From contig CAKPAX010000018.1 in the NCBI GenBank assembly GCA_934133175.1, forward strand, positions 1 through 31,513: a stretch of DNA of 31,513 bases, in the 5' to 3' direction. The notes beneath the pieces were generated by a model that was given only the letters and a program-made list of their open reading frames with translations, did no database searches and was not told the origin of the DNA. A program made the position numbers and the translations under genes. Source of the stretch: an uncultured Clostridia bacterium (lineage in GTDB: Bacteria; Bacillota; Clostridia; TANB77; CAG-508). Within the stretch, counting starts at the first letter, position 1. Every line of letters starts with the position of its first letter. This document shows positions 8,607 through 16,753 of this stretch, piece by piece.

Positions 8607-10202
8607 ATGAAAAAAAGCAAGGGAATTACATTAGTATCATTGATAATAACAATTATTATTCTTTTAATATTAGCAGGGGTAACAATATCAATGATATTGG
8701 GAGAGAATGGAATTATAAATAAAGCAAAAAATGCTAAGAATAATACAAATAGATCTCAATTTGAGGAGAATGTTGAAATTGCAGAAATAACTTATAAAAT
8801 GAATTTAAAAGTTGAAAATGAACAAATTGCGTATGCTGAATTAAAAAAGACAATAGAAAATTACGGTTATTCTTATGAAGTAGAAGATAAAACATTAAAG
8901 ATTACAAATAACGAATTTACAAAAACAATAAATTTAGAACAAGTTGAAACTGAAAACGAATCTTTGGAATGGATGAAGGTAAATAATTTAATTGTAACAT
9001 CTAAGAATATTGGTAACTACAGTTCAAAATATTCCGGAATTGAAGAAGGAACAGTATTTTTAAATTATGATATAAATAAAAAAGATATATATAATCCTAG
9101 AGATTTATCCTTAGCTTCAGCCCAATATGGATTAGCTTTAATATCAACATATTCAAAAACAAATGATAATGAATATCTAGAAAATGCTAAATTAATAGGA
9201 AATAACATTTTAGAGAATAAAGTTTTCAAAAAAGAATATGCACATGCTAATAATACAAATGGAAATATGCTTACATGTATATCTTCTGAAAACAAAATGA
9301 ATAATGGAAAATGGACATATAATAGTGATTATTATACATATCCATTAGATTCACTAATGTCATGTAAATTTTTAATTGAATTAACCAGAAGAACAGGAGA
9401 TACCCAATATGCAGAAACTGCGATAAAAGTTATAAATTCATGGATATATGTTCAAAAAGAAGTTGGAACTGGAGCATTGCCGAATTACATGTATTATACA
9501 AATGAATTATCATGGGGAGAAGGTATGTGGCCAACTTGGGTAGAATATCCTTTAGATATTTCTTATTCAATATATTTAGCTGGAATGTCTGCATATCAGT
9601 ACACAGGAGATATAAAATTCAAAGAATTTGTGGATGATTATTTTTCATTTGTAAATAATTCTTTTGAAAACTATAATGGTACTTTTTCTTTTATGAAGAA
9701 TGGTACAGAATATAAACTACCATATGAATATATATGTGAGGAAAATTCAACCTATAAGGGAAAAAATCAGTCGAATCAAAATTATACTAATAGTGAAACG
9801 AATGATATAACAACAGACCAATTATTTTATACATTATTAGGATTAACTCTATATAATAAAGACTCGAAATATGTATCAGAATTTATTCAAGCAATTGATA
9901 CACTACAATTTGAAGATGGAAAATTTTGGGGAGAATATACAATAAATGGAGAAAAAGGAAGTTTTGAAGAAATAGATATAGAAATTTTAAATACAGCATT
10001 TTATATAAGAATGTTAAAAATATGTAATAAAACAGAGGACATTCCAAAAATTGTAGAAATGATAATAAAAAATAGACAGAATTCAGATGATTTAAATGTT
10101 AAAGGTGCTTGGACATGGAATGCAGGAGAAAAAAGTTTTGTTATAGAAACATTAGCTACATCTGTGATTATACAGGAATTATATACAGATGGAATGCAGT
10201 AG
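8607..10202 (+). CDS. Type IV pilin-like N-terminus fused to a helical-repeat (alpha/alpha toroid-like) domain
   Basis: 531 residues from the ATG after GGAGG at 8594-8598 (an ATG at 8592 overlaps the ribosome site and is rejected). Residues 1-30 are a prepilin-like signal: basic MKKSKG, predicted peptidase cleavage after Gly6, then ITLVSLIITIIILLILAGV; the usual Glu at mature position 5 is Ser. Residues 31-120 are helical and charged. From about 135 to the end there are repeating helical hairpins with a pattern like PLDxxxxxxxLxxxxxxTGD (around 250, 315, 400, 455), as in (alpha/alpha)6-barrel glycosidases, epimerases and lyases. No family could be named. Probably surface-exposed or pseudopilus-linked, acting on polysaccharide; this is inference. 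No pilus genes are nearby. Confidence 0.75.
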   Translation: MKKSKGITLVSLIITIIILLILAGVTISMILGENGIINKAKNAKNNTNRSQFEENVEIAEITYKMNLKVENEQIAYAELKKTIENYGYSYEVEDKTLKITNNEFTKTINLEQVETENESLEWMKVNNLIVTSKNIGNYSSKYSGIEEGTVFLNYDINKKDIYNPRDLSLASAQYGLALISTYSKTNDNEYLENAKLIGNNILENKVFKKEYAHANNTNGNMLTCISSENKMNNGKWTYNSDYYTYPLDSLMSCKFLIELTRRTGDTQYAETAIKVINSWIYVQKEVGTGALPNYMYYTNELSWGEGMWPTWVEYPLDISYSIYLAGMSAYQYTGDIKFKEFVDDYFSFVNNSFENYNGTFSFMKNGTEYKLPYEYICEENSTYKGKNQSNQNYTNSETNDITTDQLFYTLLGLTLYNKDSKYVSEFIQAIDTLQFEDGKFWGEYTINGEKGSFEEIDIEILNTAFYIRMLKICNKTEDIPKIVEMIIKNRQNSDDLNVKGAWTWNAGEKSFVIETLATSVIIQELYTDGMQ

Positions 10203-10233
10203 AAAAGATTAATAATATACATAAATATTTTAA

Positions 10234-10482
10234 AAATCATTTATTATTAGTTGGTTTAATATATTTGCATCATATTTCTTTACAGCATTAAATAAAGGAT
10301 TTGTATCTGCACTAATATCTTTTTTAAGAACATTAGTATTCCAAGTGGCAATGATTCTTATTTTACCAGCAATATGGGGGATTAATGGAATATGGTTTTC
10401 TGTTGTATGTGCCGAAATATTAGCAGTGATTGTTAGTATAATATGTATTATTAAAAATAGAAAAAAATATGAGTATGCTTAA
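10234..10482 (+). pseudogene. MATE transporter, C-terminal remnant
   Basis: An open frame after a stop at 10231-10233 reads FNIFASYFFTALNKGFVSAL, then LRTLVFQVAMILILPAIWG and INGIWFSVVCAEILAV, ending in TAA at 10480-10482. This is the pattern of the last two to three helices of MATE efflux proteins (an 'Alnk...S..iSfLR...iLP...GinGIW' run). There is no start codon or ribosome site and the first ~85% of the gene is missing. The sequence is not close to the corresponding part of the MATE-like gene at 2509, so it is not a recent duplicate. It is followed by its own terminator. Confidence 0.82.
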
Positions 10483-10507
10483 TTAAAAAATTAATATTTA
10501 TAAAAAG

Positions 10508-10542
10508 CTAGAGAAAATTTTATATTTTTCTCTAGTTTTTTT
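10508..10542 (+). terminator. Rho-independent terminator after the MATE remnant
   Basis: CTAGAGAAAA (10508-10517) pairs with TTTTCTCTAG (10526-10535), followed by seven T's. It separates the decay zone from the fatty-acid operon. Confidence 0.88.
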
Positions 10543-10567
10543 ATGGTTGAACATCCTTAAATTATAT

Positions 10568-10587
10568 TATACTGACTTATCAGTATA
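10568..10587 (+). promoter_or_regulatory. Palindromic operator upstream of the fatty-acid operon
   Basis: TATACTGA (10568-10575), CTTA, TCAGTATA (10580-10587): perfect 8-bp arms. Its left arm coincides with a possible -10 (TATACT) that lies 15 bases after TTGAAC (10547-10552), so a bound protein would block transcription. The shape fits a TetR-family operator; it does not match the FapR or FabT sites I know. The regulator is not in the window. From here to the first start codon (10669) I see nothing else. Confidence 0.55.
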
Positions 10588-10668
10588 AAGAAAAAAGATA
10601 AAAAATATGGTATAAAATAAAAGGTTTAAATTTGTAACCGATACTATATAGAAAAGGATAGTGAAAAG

Positions 10669-12387
10669 ATGAGCAAAAGATTATATAAAACTATAGAAAT
10701 AGAAAATTTAAAAGATATGTTAAACAAAACAAAAGATATTTATAGTAACAAGCCAGCATATAAAATAAAAATTGAAGAAAATAAATATCAAATATATACA
10801 CATGAACAAGTAAGAAAAATGATTGATTCGTTAGGAACATCATTAATAGATATGGGTTTAAAAGATAAAAGAATTGCTATTATTGGAGAAAATAGATATG
10901 AATGGGAAATTGCATATTTATCAATAGTATGTGGAACTGGAATAGTAGTTCCAATAGATAAGTCATTACCAGAACATGAATTAGAATCTGTTATAGAAAG
11001 ATCAGAAGTAGAAGCAATATTTTATTCTAATAAATATGAAGAAATTTTAAATAAAATAAAATATAGTAAAAGCAATAAATTAAAGCATCTTATATCAATG
11101 GATAATTTAGAAAATAAAGAAGGAATATATTCTCAAAAAGAACTTATACAAAAAGGAGAAGAATTAATCCAAAATGGAGATAAAAGATTTATAAATGCAG
11201 AAATAGATAACGAAAAAATGAGTATTATGTTGTTTACATCTGGTACAACATCAAAATCGAAAGTTGTAGCACTTTCACATAAAAATATTGCATCAAATTT
11301 AATGGATATAGGAAGTATTTTAGATATAACATCAGAAGATACATTACTTTCAATATTACCAATACATCATGTTTTTGAATGCACAGTAGGATTTTTGTTT
11401 TCACTATATAAAGGTGCTCAAACTGTATTTTGTGATGGGATAAGACATATCGTTGAAAATCTAAATGAATATAATGTAACAGTAATGGCATGTGTACCAG
11501 GTATTTATGAAAGAATTTTTTTAATGATAAGAAAACAATTAGAAAAGCAGGGAAAATTAGAAGAGATTTTAGAGAAAGAAGAGAAATTAAAAAATGCATC
11601 TATGGAGGAAAGAAAAAAAGAATTCAAAGAAATTCATGATATGTTAGGTGGAAAAATAAAATTATTTATTTCTGGTGCAGCAGCATTAGATTATAAAATT
11701 GAAGAAAAATATAGATTATTAGGATTAAATTTAGTTCAAGGATATGGATTAACAGAAACATCCCCTGTTATAGCAGTTGGAACAAAAGAAGAATATAGAT
11801 TAGGTTCTGTAGGAAAAATTGTACCAAGTGCACAAGCTAAAATAGTAGATGTAAATTCCGAAGGAATAGGAGAACTTATTGTAAAAGGTCCTAATATTGC
11901 TTTGGGCTATTATAATGATAAGAAAGCAACAAGTGAATCATTTAAAGATGGTTGGTTTTACACAGGAGATTTAGCAAAAATAGACAAAGATGGATATATT
12001 TTCATTTGTGGTAGAAAGAAAAGTGTAATAGTTTTAAAAAATGGTAAAAACATATTTCCAGAAGAAATGGAAAATTTAGTAAATAAAATTGAAGGAGTAA
12101 AAGAATCTTTTATATTTGGAAAGAAACAGTCAAGTGATAAAGATAATATAAAAATAAATGTGAAAATTGTATATGACAAAGATATTGTAAAAGAAGTTTA
12201 TAGGGCAGAGACAGAAGAAGAAATTTATAAAGCACTTTTTGAAAAAGTAAAAGAAGTGAATGCTCAAATGCCAAAATATAAAGCTATAAAGGGAATGATT
12301 ATAACAGAAAATCCTTTGATAAAAACAACAACAAACAAAATAAAAAGGCAGGAAAATCTAGATGCAATTGAAAAATCTAAAAACTAA
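10669..12387 (+). CDS. Acyl-adenylating enzyme (long-chain fatty acyl-CoA or acyl-ACP synthetase)
   Basis: 572 residues, ANL superfamily. Motifs seen: the phosphate-binding loop LFTSGTTSKSKVVALSHKN (about 188-206), QGYGLTETSPV, the GWFYTGDLAKIDKDGYIFICGR hinge region, and the C-terminal catalytic lysine region TTTNKIKRQ. It activates a carboxylic acid with ATP and passes it to a thiol; the fatty-acid context and overall likeness to FadD-type ligases suggest a fatty acid and CoA or ACP. It leads the fatty-acid operon and overlaps birA by 26 bases. That position suggests it feeds exogenous or recycled fatty acids into ACP or CoA pools; this is inference. AAAGGA at about 10653 supports the start. 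Confidence 0.88.
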   Translation: MSKRLYKTIEIENLKDMLNKTKDIYSNKPAYKIKIEENKYQIYTHEQVRKMIDSLGTSLIDMGLKDKRIAIIGENRYEWEIAYLSIVCGTGIVVPIDKSLPEHELESVIERSEVEAIFYSNKYEEILNKIKYSKSNKLKHLISMDNLENKEGIYSQKELIQKGEELIQNGDKRFINAEIDNEKMSIMLFTSGTTSKSKVVALSHKNIASNLMDIGSILDITSEDTLLSILPIHHVFECTVGFLFSLYKGAQTVFCDGIRHIVENLNEYNVTVMACVPGIYERIFLMIRKQLEKQGKLEEILEKEEKLKNASMEERKKEFKEIHDMLGGKIKLFISGAAALDYKIEEKYRLLGLNLVQGYGLTETSPVIAVGTKEEYRLGSVGKIVPSAQAKIVDVNSEGIGELIVKGPNIALGYYNDKKATSESFKDGWFYTGDLAKIDKDGYIFICGRKKSVIVLKNGKNIFPEEMENLVNKIEGVKESFIFGKKQSSDKDNIKINVKIVYDKDIVKEVYRAETEEEIYKALFEKVKEVNAQMPKYKAIKGMIITENPLIKTTTNKIKRQENLDAIEKSKN

Positions 12388-12940
12388 TTATTTAGGAAAA
12401 ATTAATACATTTTATAAAACAATAGATTCTACTCAAGCTGAGATATGGAGATTAATTGATAATAAAAATATACAAAATGGTACTTTAATTATGGCAGATA
12501 TCCAAACAAAAGGAAAAGGTACACATGGAAGAATATGGCATACAGATGAGAGTAAAAATATAGCATTTTCATTTTTTGTAGAAACAAATTGTAAATCAAA
12601 TTTATTAGATGGAATAACTATTGAAATTGCTGATATATTAATAAAAATTTTTAAGGAAAAATACAATGTGAATTTAAAAATAAAAGAACCAAATGATATT
12701 TTTTATAGTAATAAAAAAATAGGTGGAATTTTAACAGAAAGTAAGGTAAATTCAGGAATTGTAAAGTTTTTAGTAATTGGAATAGGATTAAATACAAACA
12801 AAACTAAATTTACTGAAGATATACAAAATATAGCAACATCATTAAAAAAAGAATTCAGTATAGATGTTAATAATCAAGAGATAATAGAAGAATTTTGCTA
12901 TGAATTTGAAAAAATATTAAAAAGGAGAATTAATAAATGA
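12362..12940 (+). CDS. birA: Biotin--[acetyl-CoA carboxylase] ligase
   Basis: 192 residues. It attaches biotin to the lysine of AccB through biotinyl-AMP. It shows the biotin-binding loop KGKGTHGRIWH (family GRGRxGRxW) and the catalytic lysine segment EPNDIFYSNKKIGGIL (family KWPNDxxxxxxKxxGIL, with Trp replaced by Glu), then IGIGLNTN. There is no N-terminal helix-turn-helix, so it is a monofunctional class I ligase and not a repressor; the small C-terminal SH3-like domain is also absent or very short. The start inside the preceding gene (26-base overlap) is required because the next in-frame ATG would remove the STQ substrate loop. Stop and the fabD start overlap as ATGA. Confidence 0.9.
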   Translation: MQLKNLKTNYLGKINTFYKTIDSTQAEIWRLIDNKNIQNGTLIMADIQTKGKGTHGRIWHTDESKNIAFSFFVETNCKSNLLDGITIEIADILIKIFKEKYNVNLKIKEPNDIFYSNKKIGGILTESKVNSGIVKFLVIGIGLNTNKTKFTEDIQNIATSLKKEFSIDVNNQEIIEEFCYEFEKILKRRINK

Positions 12941-13878
12941 AAATAAGTTTTTTATTTCCAGGACAGGGAACTCAAACAATAGGGATGGGAGAAGATTTAT
13001 ATAATAAATATCAAGAAGTTAAAGACATATATTCTAAAGTAGAAAAAATTACAGGGATAGATATAAAAGAAATATCTTTTAATGGACCAGAAGAAAAATT
13101 AAATGAAACCCAAAATACTCAATTAGCAGTTCTTACTGAAAGTTTGGCAATATTAGAAATTTTAAAAAAGAATAATATTAATGCTGATATGTCAGCTGGT
13201 TTAAGTTTAGGTGAATATACTGCATTAATTGAAGATAATATTTTTTCATTTGAAGATGGTGTGAAAATAGTGCAAAAAAGAGGAGATATAATGCAAAATT
13301 TAGCACCTAAAGGTAATTGGAAAATGGCTGCAATATTAGGATTAGATGATAAAAAAGTAGAAGAGATTTGCAAAAATGTAAGTAATGGATTTGTAGTTCC
13401 AGCAAATTACAATACTATTGGTCAAATTGTTATTTCTGGTGAAGAAGAAGCTGTAATAAAAGCGGGAGAACTAGCCAAAGAAAAAGGTGCAAAAAAAATA
13501 AGTTTGTTAAACACAGCTGGACCTTTTCATACAGAAAAATTACAAAAATGTTCAACAGCTTTAAAAGAAGAAATAGACAAAATAAAATTTAATTCTAAAA
13601 ATTCAAAAGTTGTAAAAAACATTGATGGAAAATTATATAACAAAAATGATAATATTCAGGAAATTTTAGCAAAACATATAATGAATCCAGTAAGATTTAA
13701 AAATGTTTTACAAACTATGTATGATAATGGAACTGATTTATTTATAGAAATAGGTCCAGGAAAAACTTTGAGTAGTTTTGTAAAAAGAATGAAATTTGAA
13801 AGAAATATAAAAATTATGAATATTAATAATTGTAAAACACTAGAAGATGTAATAGAGGAGGTAAAAACTAATGAGTAA
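12937..13878 (+). CDS. fabD: Malonyl-CoA:ACP transacylase FabD
   Basis: 313 residues, full length for the family. It moves malonate from CoA to acyl carrier protein. FPGQGTQ opens the protein, the nucleophile elbow is AGLSLGEYTAL (Ser90) and the catalytic histidine is in AGPFHTEKL (His198), matching Ser92/His201 of the E. coli enzyme. It is translationally coupled to birA (ATGA overlap), and the downstream fabG start overlaps its last 8 bases. Confidence 0.97.
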   Translation: MKISFLFPGQGTQTIGMGEDLYNKYQEVKDIYSKVEKITGIDIKEISFNGPEEKLNETQNTQLAVLTESLAILEILKKNNINADMSAGLSLGEYTALIEDNIFSFEDGVKIVQKRGDIMQNLAPKGNWKMAAILGLDDKKVEEICKNVSNGFVVPANYNTIGQIVISGEEEAVIKAGELAKEKGAKKISLLNTAGPFHTEKLQKCSTALKEEIDKIKFNSKNSKVVKNIDGKLYNKNDNIQEILAKHIMNPVRFKNVLQTMYDNGTDLFIEIGPGKTLSSFVKRMKFERNIKIMNINNCKTLEDVIEEVKTNE

Positions 13879-14606
13879 AGTTGCATTTGTAACAGGAGCG
13901 ACAAGAGGAATTGGTAGAGAAATATCCATTGTTCTTGCTAAAGAACGGATATAATATTGCAATAAATTATAGAAAAGAAAATGAAGATTTAGAAATTACA
14001 AAAAAAGAAATAGAAAAATACAATGTGAAATGTTTAGCTGTTAAAGGTGATGTTTCAAACTTTGATGATGCCCAAAATATGGTAGAAGAAATAATAAATC
14101 AATTTGAAAATATAGATGTTTTAGTTAATAATGCTGGAATAACAAAAGATATGTTGATTATGAGAATGAAAAAAGAAGACTTTGAACAAGTAATTGATGT
14201 TAATTTAGTAGGAACATTTAATATAACAAAAAATGTTGTTCCATATATGATGAAAAAAAGAGATGGTAGAATAATAAATATTTCTTCTGTTGTAGGAATA
14301 AGTGGAAATGCCGGTCAAACAAATTATTCAGCATCAAAAGCGGGAATAATAGGATTTACGAAAAGTTTGGCAAAAGAAATTGGTAGTAGAAATATATTAG
14401 TAAATGCAGTTGCACCAGGATTTATAAAAACTGAAATGACAGAAAGTTTACCAGAAGAGGTTAAAGAGAATATAAATAAAAGTATTCCTATAAAAAGAAT
14501 GGGAAATGTTAGAGATGTTGCAAATGTGGTTAAATTTTTGGCATCAGAAGATAGTTCATATATAACAGGACAGGTAATTAATATAGATGGTGGAATGTTA
14601 ATGTAG
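13871..14606 (+). pseudogene. fabG: 3-oxoacyl-ACP reductase FabG, interrupted by a +1 frameshift
   Basis: From ATG 13871 (ribosome site GAGGAGG at 13855-13861, overlapping the fabD end) the reading is VAFVTGATRGIGREISIVLAK, with the Rossmann glycine motif TGxxxGIG. Near 13944-13947 one extra base shifts the frame and a TAA follows at 13952. The next frame continues exactly where expected with GYNIAINYRKENED and runs to 14606 with NNAG, the catalytic Ser/Tyr/Lys motif (ISSVVG, YSASK) and the C-terminal DGGM. Total span is 736 bases, one more than 245 codons, so removing one base restores a normal 244-residue FabG. As FabG is normally essential and the operon is otherwise intact, a sequencing or assembly error is the likelier cause. 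Confidence 0.92.
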
Positions 14607-14620
14607 AAAGGAATATAAAA

Positions 14621-15859
14621 ATGGAAAGAAGAGTTGTAATAACAGGTTTAGGGGCAGTTACTCCAATTGGAAATAATGTTAATGAAACATGGAATGGAAT
14701 AAAAGAAAGAAATTGTGGAATTGATGAAATAACTTTATTTGATACAACTAATTTTAAAACGAAACTAGCAGCAGAAATAAAAGATTATGATCCATTAAAA
14801 TATTTTGAAACAAAACAAGCAAAAAGATTAGATAGATCATCACAATTAGCTATTATTGCTGCAAGAGAAGCTGTTAAGATGAGTGGAATAACAAAAGAAA
14901 ATACAAATTTTGATAGAGTTGGAATTTTTGTGAGTTCAGGTATTGGAGGACTAAAAACAATACAAGATCAATGTGAAATAAATTTTGAAAAAGGTAACAG
15001 AAGAGTTTCACCAATGTTTATACCAATGTCTATTGCAAATATGCCAGCAGGAAATATTTCTATAGAATTTGGATTTAAAGGAGAATCTATGGGAATAGTA
15101 ACTGCATGTGCCTCTTCTACTCATGCAATAGGAGAAGCATATAAAACAATAAAACTAGGTGAAGAAGATGTTATTATTGCAGGAGGAACAGAAGCTGCTA
15201 TATGTGAAGTTGGGATAGCAGGATTTGAAAATATGAAAGCATTATCAACAGAAATAAATAAAAATAGAGCAAGTATACCGTTTGATAAAGAAAGAAATGG
15301 ATTTGTAATGGGAGAAGGTGCTGGAATAATACTATTAGAAGAACTTGAACATGCATTAAAAAGAAATGCTAAAATATATGGAGAAATCATAGGTTTTGGT
15401 GCTACTACAGATGCTTATCATATAACTTCACCATGTCCAGATGGAGAATGTGGAGCAAAAGCAATGGTAAGAGCAATTGAAAATGCAAAAATTACACCAG
15501 ATAAAATTGATTATATAAATGCTCATGGTACGTCTACACATTTAAATGATTTAACAGAAACAATGGCAATAAAAAAAGCATTTGGAAAAAGTGCAGATAG
15601 TGTTATGATAAGTTCAACAAAAGGAAATGTAGGTCATTTATTAGGAGCAGCTGGAGCTGTAGAAGCGATTTTTTGTATAAAAGCACTTGAAGAACAAGTA
15701 GTTCCGCCAACAATTAATTATAAAGAGAAAGATGAAGAATGTAATTTAAATATAGTTTCAAATGATATAAAAAAGGCTAATTTAAAAATAGTAATGTCAA
15801 ATTCTTTAGGGTTTGGCGGTCATAATAGCAGTATTATAATGAAAAAATGGGAGGAATAA
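14621..15859 (+). CDS. fabF: 3-oxoacyl-ACP synthase II FabF
   Basis: 412 residues. It condenses malonyl-ACP with acyl-ACP in each elongation round. The catalytic triad is complete and aligned with E. coli FabF: Cys163 in TACASSTHAIG, His302 in NAHGTSTHLND and His339 in GNVGHLLGAAGA. The protein starts MERRVVITGLGAVTPIG and ends with the usual NSLGFGGHN. AAAGGA lies before the ATG, 14 bases after the fabG stop. Only three bases separate its stop from accB. Confidence 0.98.
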   Translation: MERRVVITGLGAVTPIGNNVNETWNGIKERNCGIDEITLFDTTNFKTKLAAEIKDYDPLKYFETKQAKRLDRSSQLAIIAAREAVKMSGITKENTNFDRVGIFVSSGIGGLKTIQDQCEINFEKGNRRVSPMFIPMSIANMPAGNISIEFGFKGESMGIVTACASSTHAIGEAYKTIKLGEEDVIIAGGTEAAICEVGIAGFENMKALSTEINKNRASIPFDKERNGFVMGEGAGIILLEELEHALKRNAKIYGEIIGFGATTDAYHITSPCPDGECGAKAMVRAIENAKITPDKIDYINAHGTSTHLNDLTETMAIKKAFGKSADSVMISSTKGNVGHLLGAAGAVEAIFCIKALEEQVVPPTINYKEKDEECNLNIVSNDIKKANLKIVMSNSLGFGGHNSSIIMKKWEE

Positions 15860-15862
15860 ATT

Positions 15863-16294
15863 ATGGAATATGATAAGATCAAACAATTAATGGAAGACAT
15901 GAGTAATTCTAACCTTTCAGCTATTGAAATAGATTTTCCTGATGGCACAAAAGTTAGTATGAAAAAAGAAGTATCAAATAAAGTTATTACAACAAACAAT
16001 CCAGAAGAAAAAACGGAAAGTATGGATACTACAGAAGTGATAGAAAAAAAGATAAGAAAAGGAAATATAGTAAAATCTCCAATGGTTGGAACATTTTATT
16101 TAAAACCATCACCAACATCAGATCCATATGTTGAAATAGGAAAAACAGTAAGGAAAAATGATACGTTATGTATTATAGAAGCAATGAAATTAATGAATGA
16201 AATAGAATCAGAATATGACGGAAAAATAACAGAAATATATGTAAAAGATGGTGAACCAGTAGAATATGGAACAGAATTATTTTGTATAGAATAG
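15863..16294 (+). CDS. accB: Biotin carboxyl carrier protein of acetyl-CoA carboxylase
   Basis: 143 residues. An N-terminal helix, a Lys/Thr/Glu-rich linker (about 40-70), and a biotinyl domain (about 72-143) with PMVGTFYLKPSP and the biotinylation site EAMKLMNEIES (Lys109). It carries carboxybiotin between AccC and AccAD. GGGAGG at the 3' end of fabF serves as its ribosome site. The biotin ligase is in the same operon. Confidence 0.97.
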   Translation: MEYDKIKQLMEDMSNSNLSAIEIDFPDGTKVSMKKEVSNKVITTNNPEEKTESMDTTEVIEKKIRKGNIVKSPMVGTFYLKPSPTSDPYVEIGKTVRKNDTLCIIEAMKLMNEIESEYDGKITEIYVKDGEPVEYGTELFCIE

Positions 16295-16308
16295 AAAGGA
16301 AAATAATA

Positions 16309-16731
16309 ATGTTAGGAAAAGAAGAAATAGAAAAAATTATCCCACAAAGAGATCCTTTTTTAATGATAGATGAAGTTGAAGAATACAAACCAGGAAAAAT
16401 GGCAATTGCATATAAAAATGTAAATGAAAGTGAATGGTATTTTAAAGGACATTTCCCAAAAAATCCAATAATGCCAGGGGTTTTAATTGTAGAATCATTA
16501 GCGCAAGCAGGTGCAATAGCAATATTATCTATGGAAGAAAATAAAGGTAAAAATGCCTTGTTTGGTGGAATAGAAAAAATGAAATTTAAAAAGATGGTAG
16601 TTCCAGGAGATAAATTAAAATTAGAAGTAAATATAATAAAAAGAAAAGGGCCTATAGGAATAGGAGAAGGAATAGCAACAGTAAATGGAAAAATAGTAGC
16701 TAAAGGAGAGTTAACTTTTGCAGTTGTTTAA
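16309..16731 (+). CDS. fabZ: 3-hydroxyacyl-ACP dehydratase FabZ
   Basis: 140 residues from the ATG preceded by AGAAAGGA (an upstream in-frame start at 16282 lies inside accB and is rejected). Hot-dog fold enzyme that dehydrates 3-hydroxyacyl-ACP. Catalytic His48 is in GHFPKNPIMPGVL and Glu62 in VESLAQAGA, the hallmark FabZ signature. It starts IIPQRDPFLMIDEV, as typical FabZ. It lies 14 bases after accB. Confidence 0.98.
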   Translation: MLGKEEIEKIIPQRDPFLMIDEVEEYKPGKMAIAYKNVNESEWYFKGHFPKNPIMPGVLIVESLAQAGAIAILSMEENKGKNALFGGIEKMKFKKMVVPGDKLKLEVNIIKRKGPIGIGEGIATVNGKIVAKGELTFAVV

Positions 16732-16753
16732 TAAGAAAGGACAGTGAAAAAAA

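Noticed and set aside
13871..14606. Programmed frameshift in fabG
   Set aside because: There is no slippery heptamer, stimulatory hairpin or internal ribosome-like site at the shift, and fabG is not known to be recoded.
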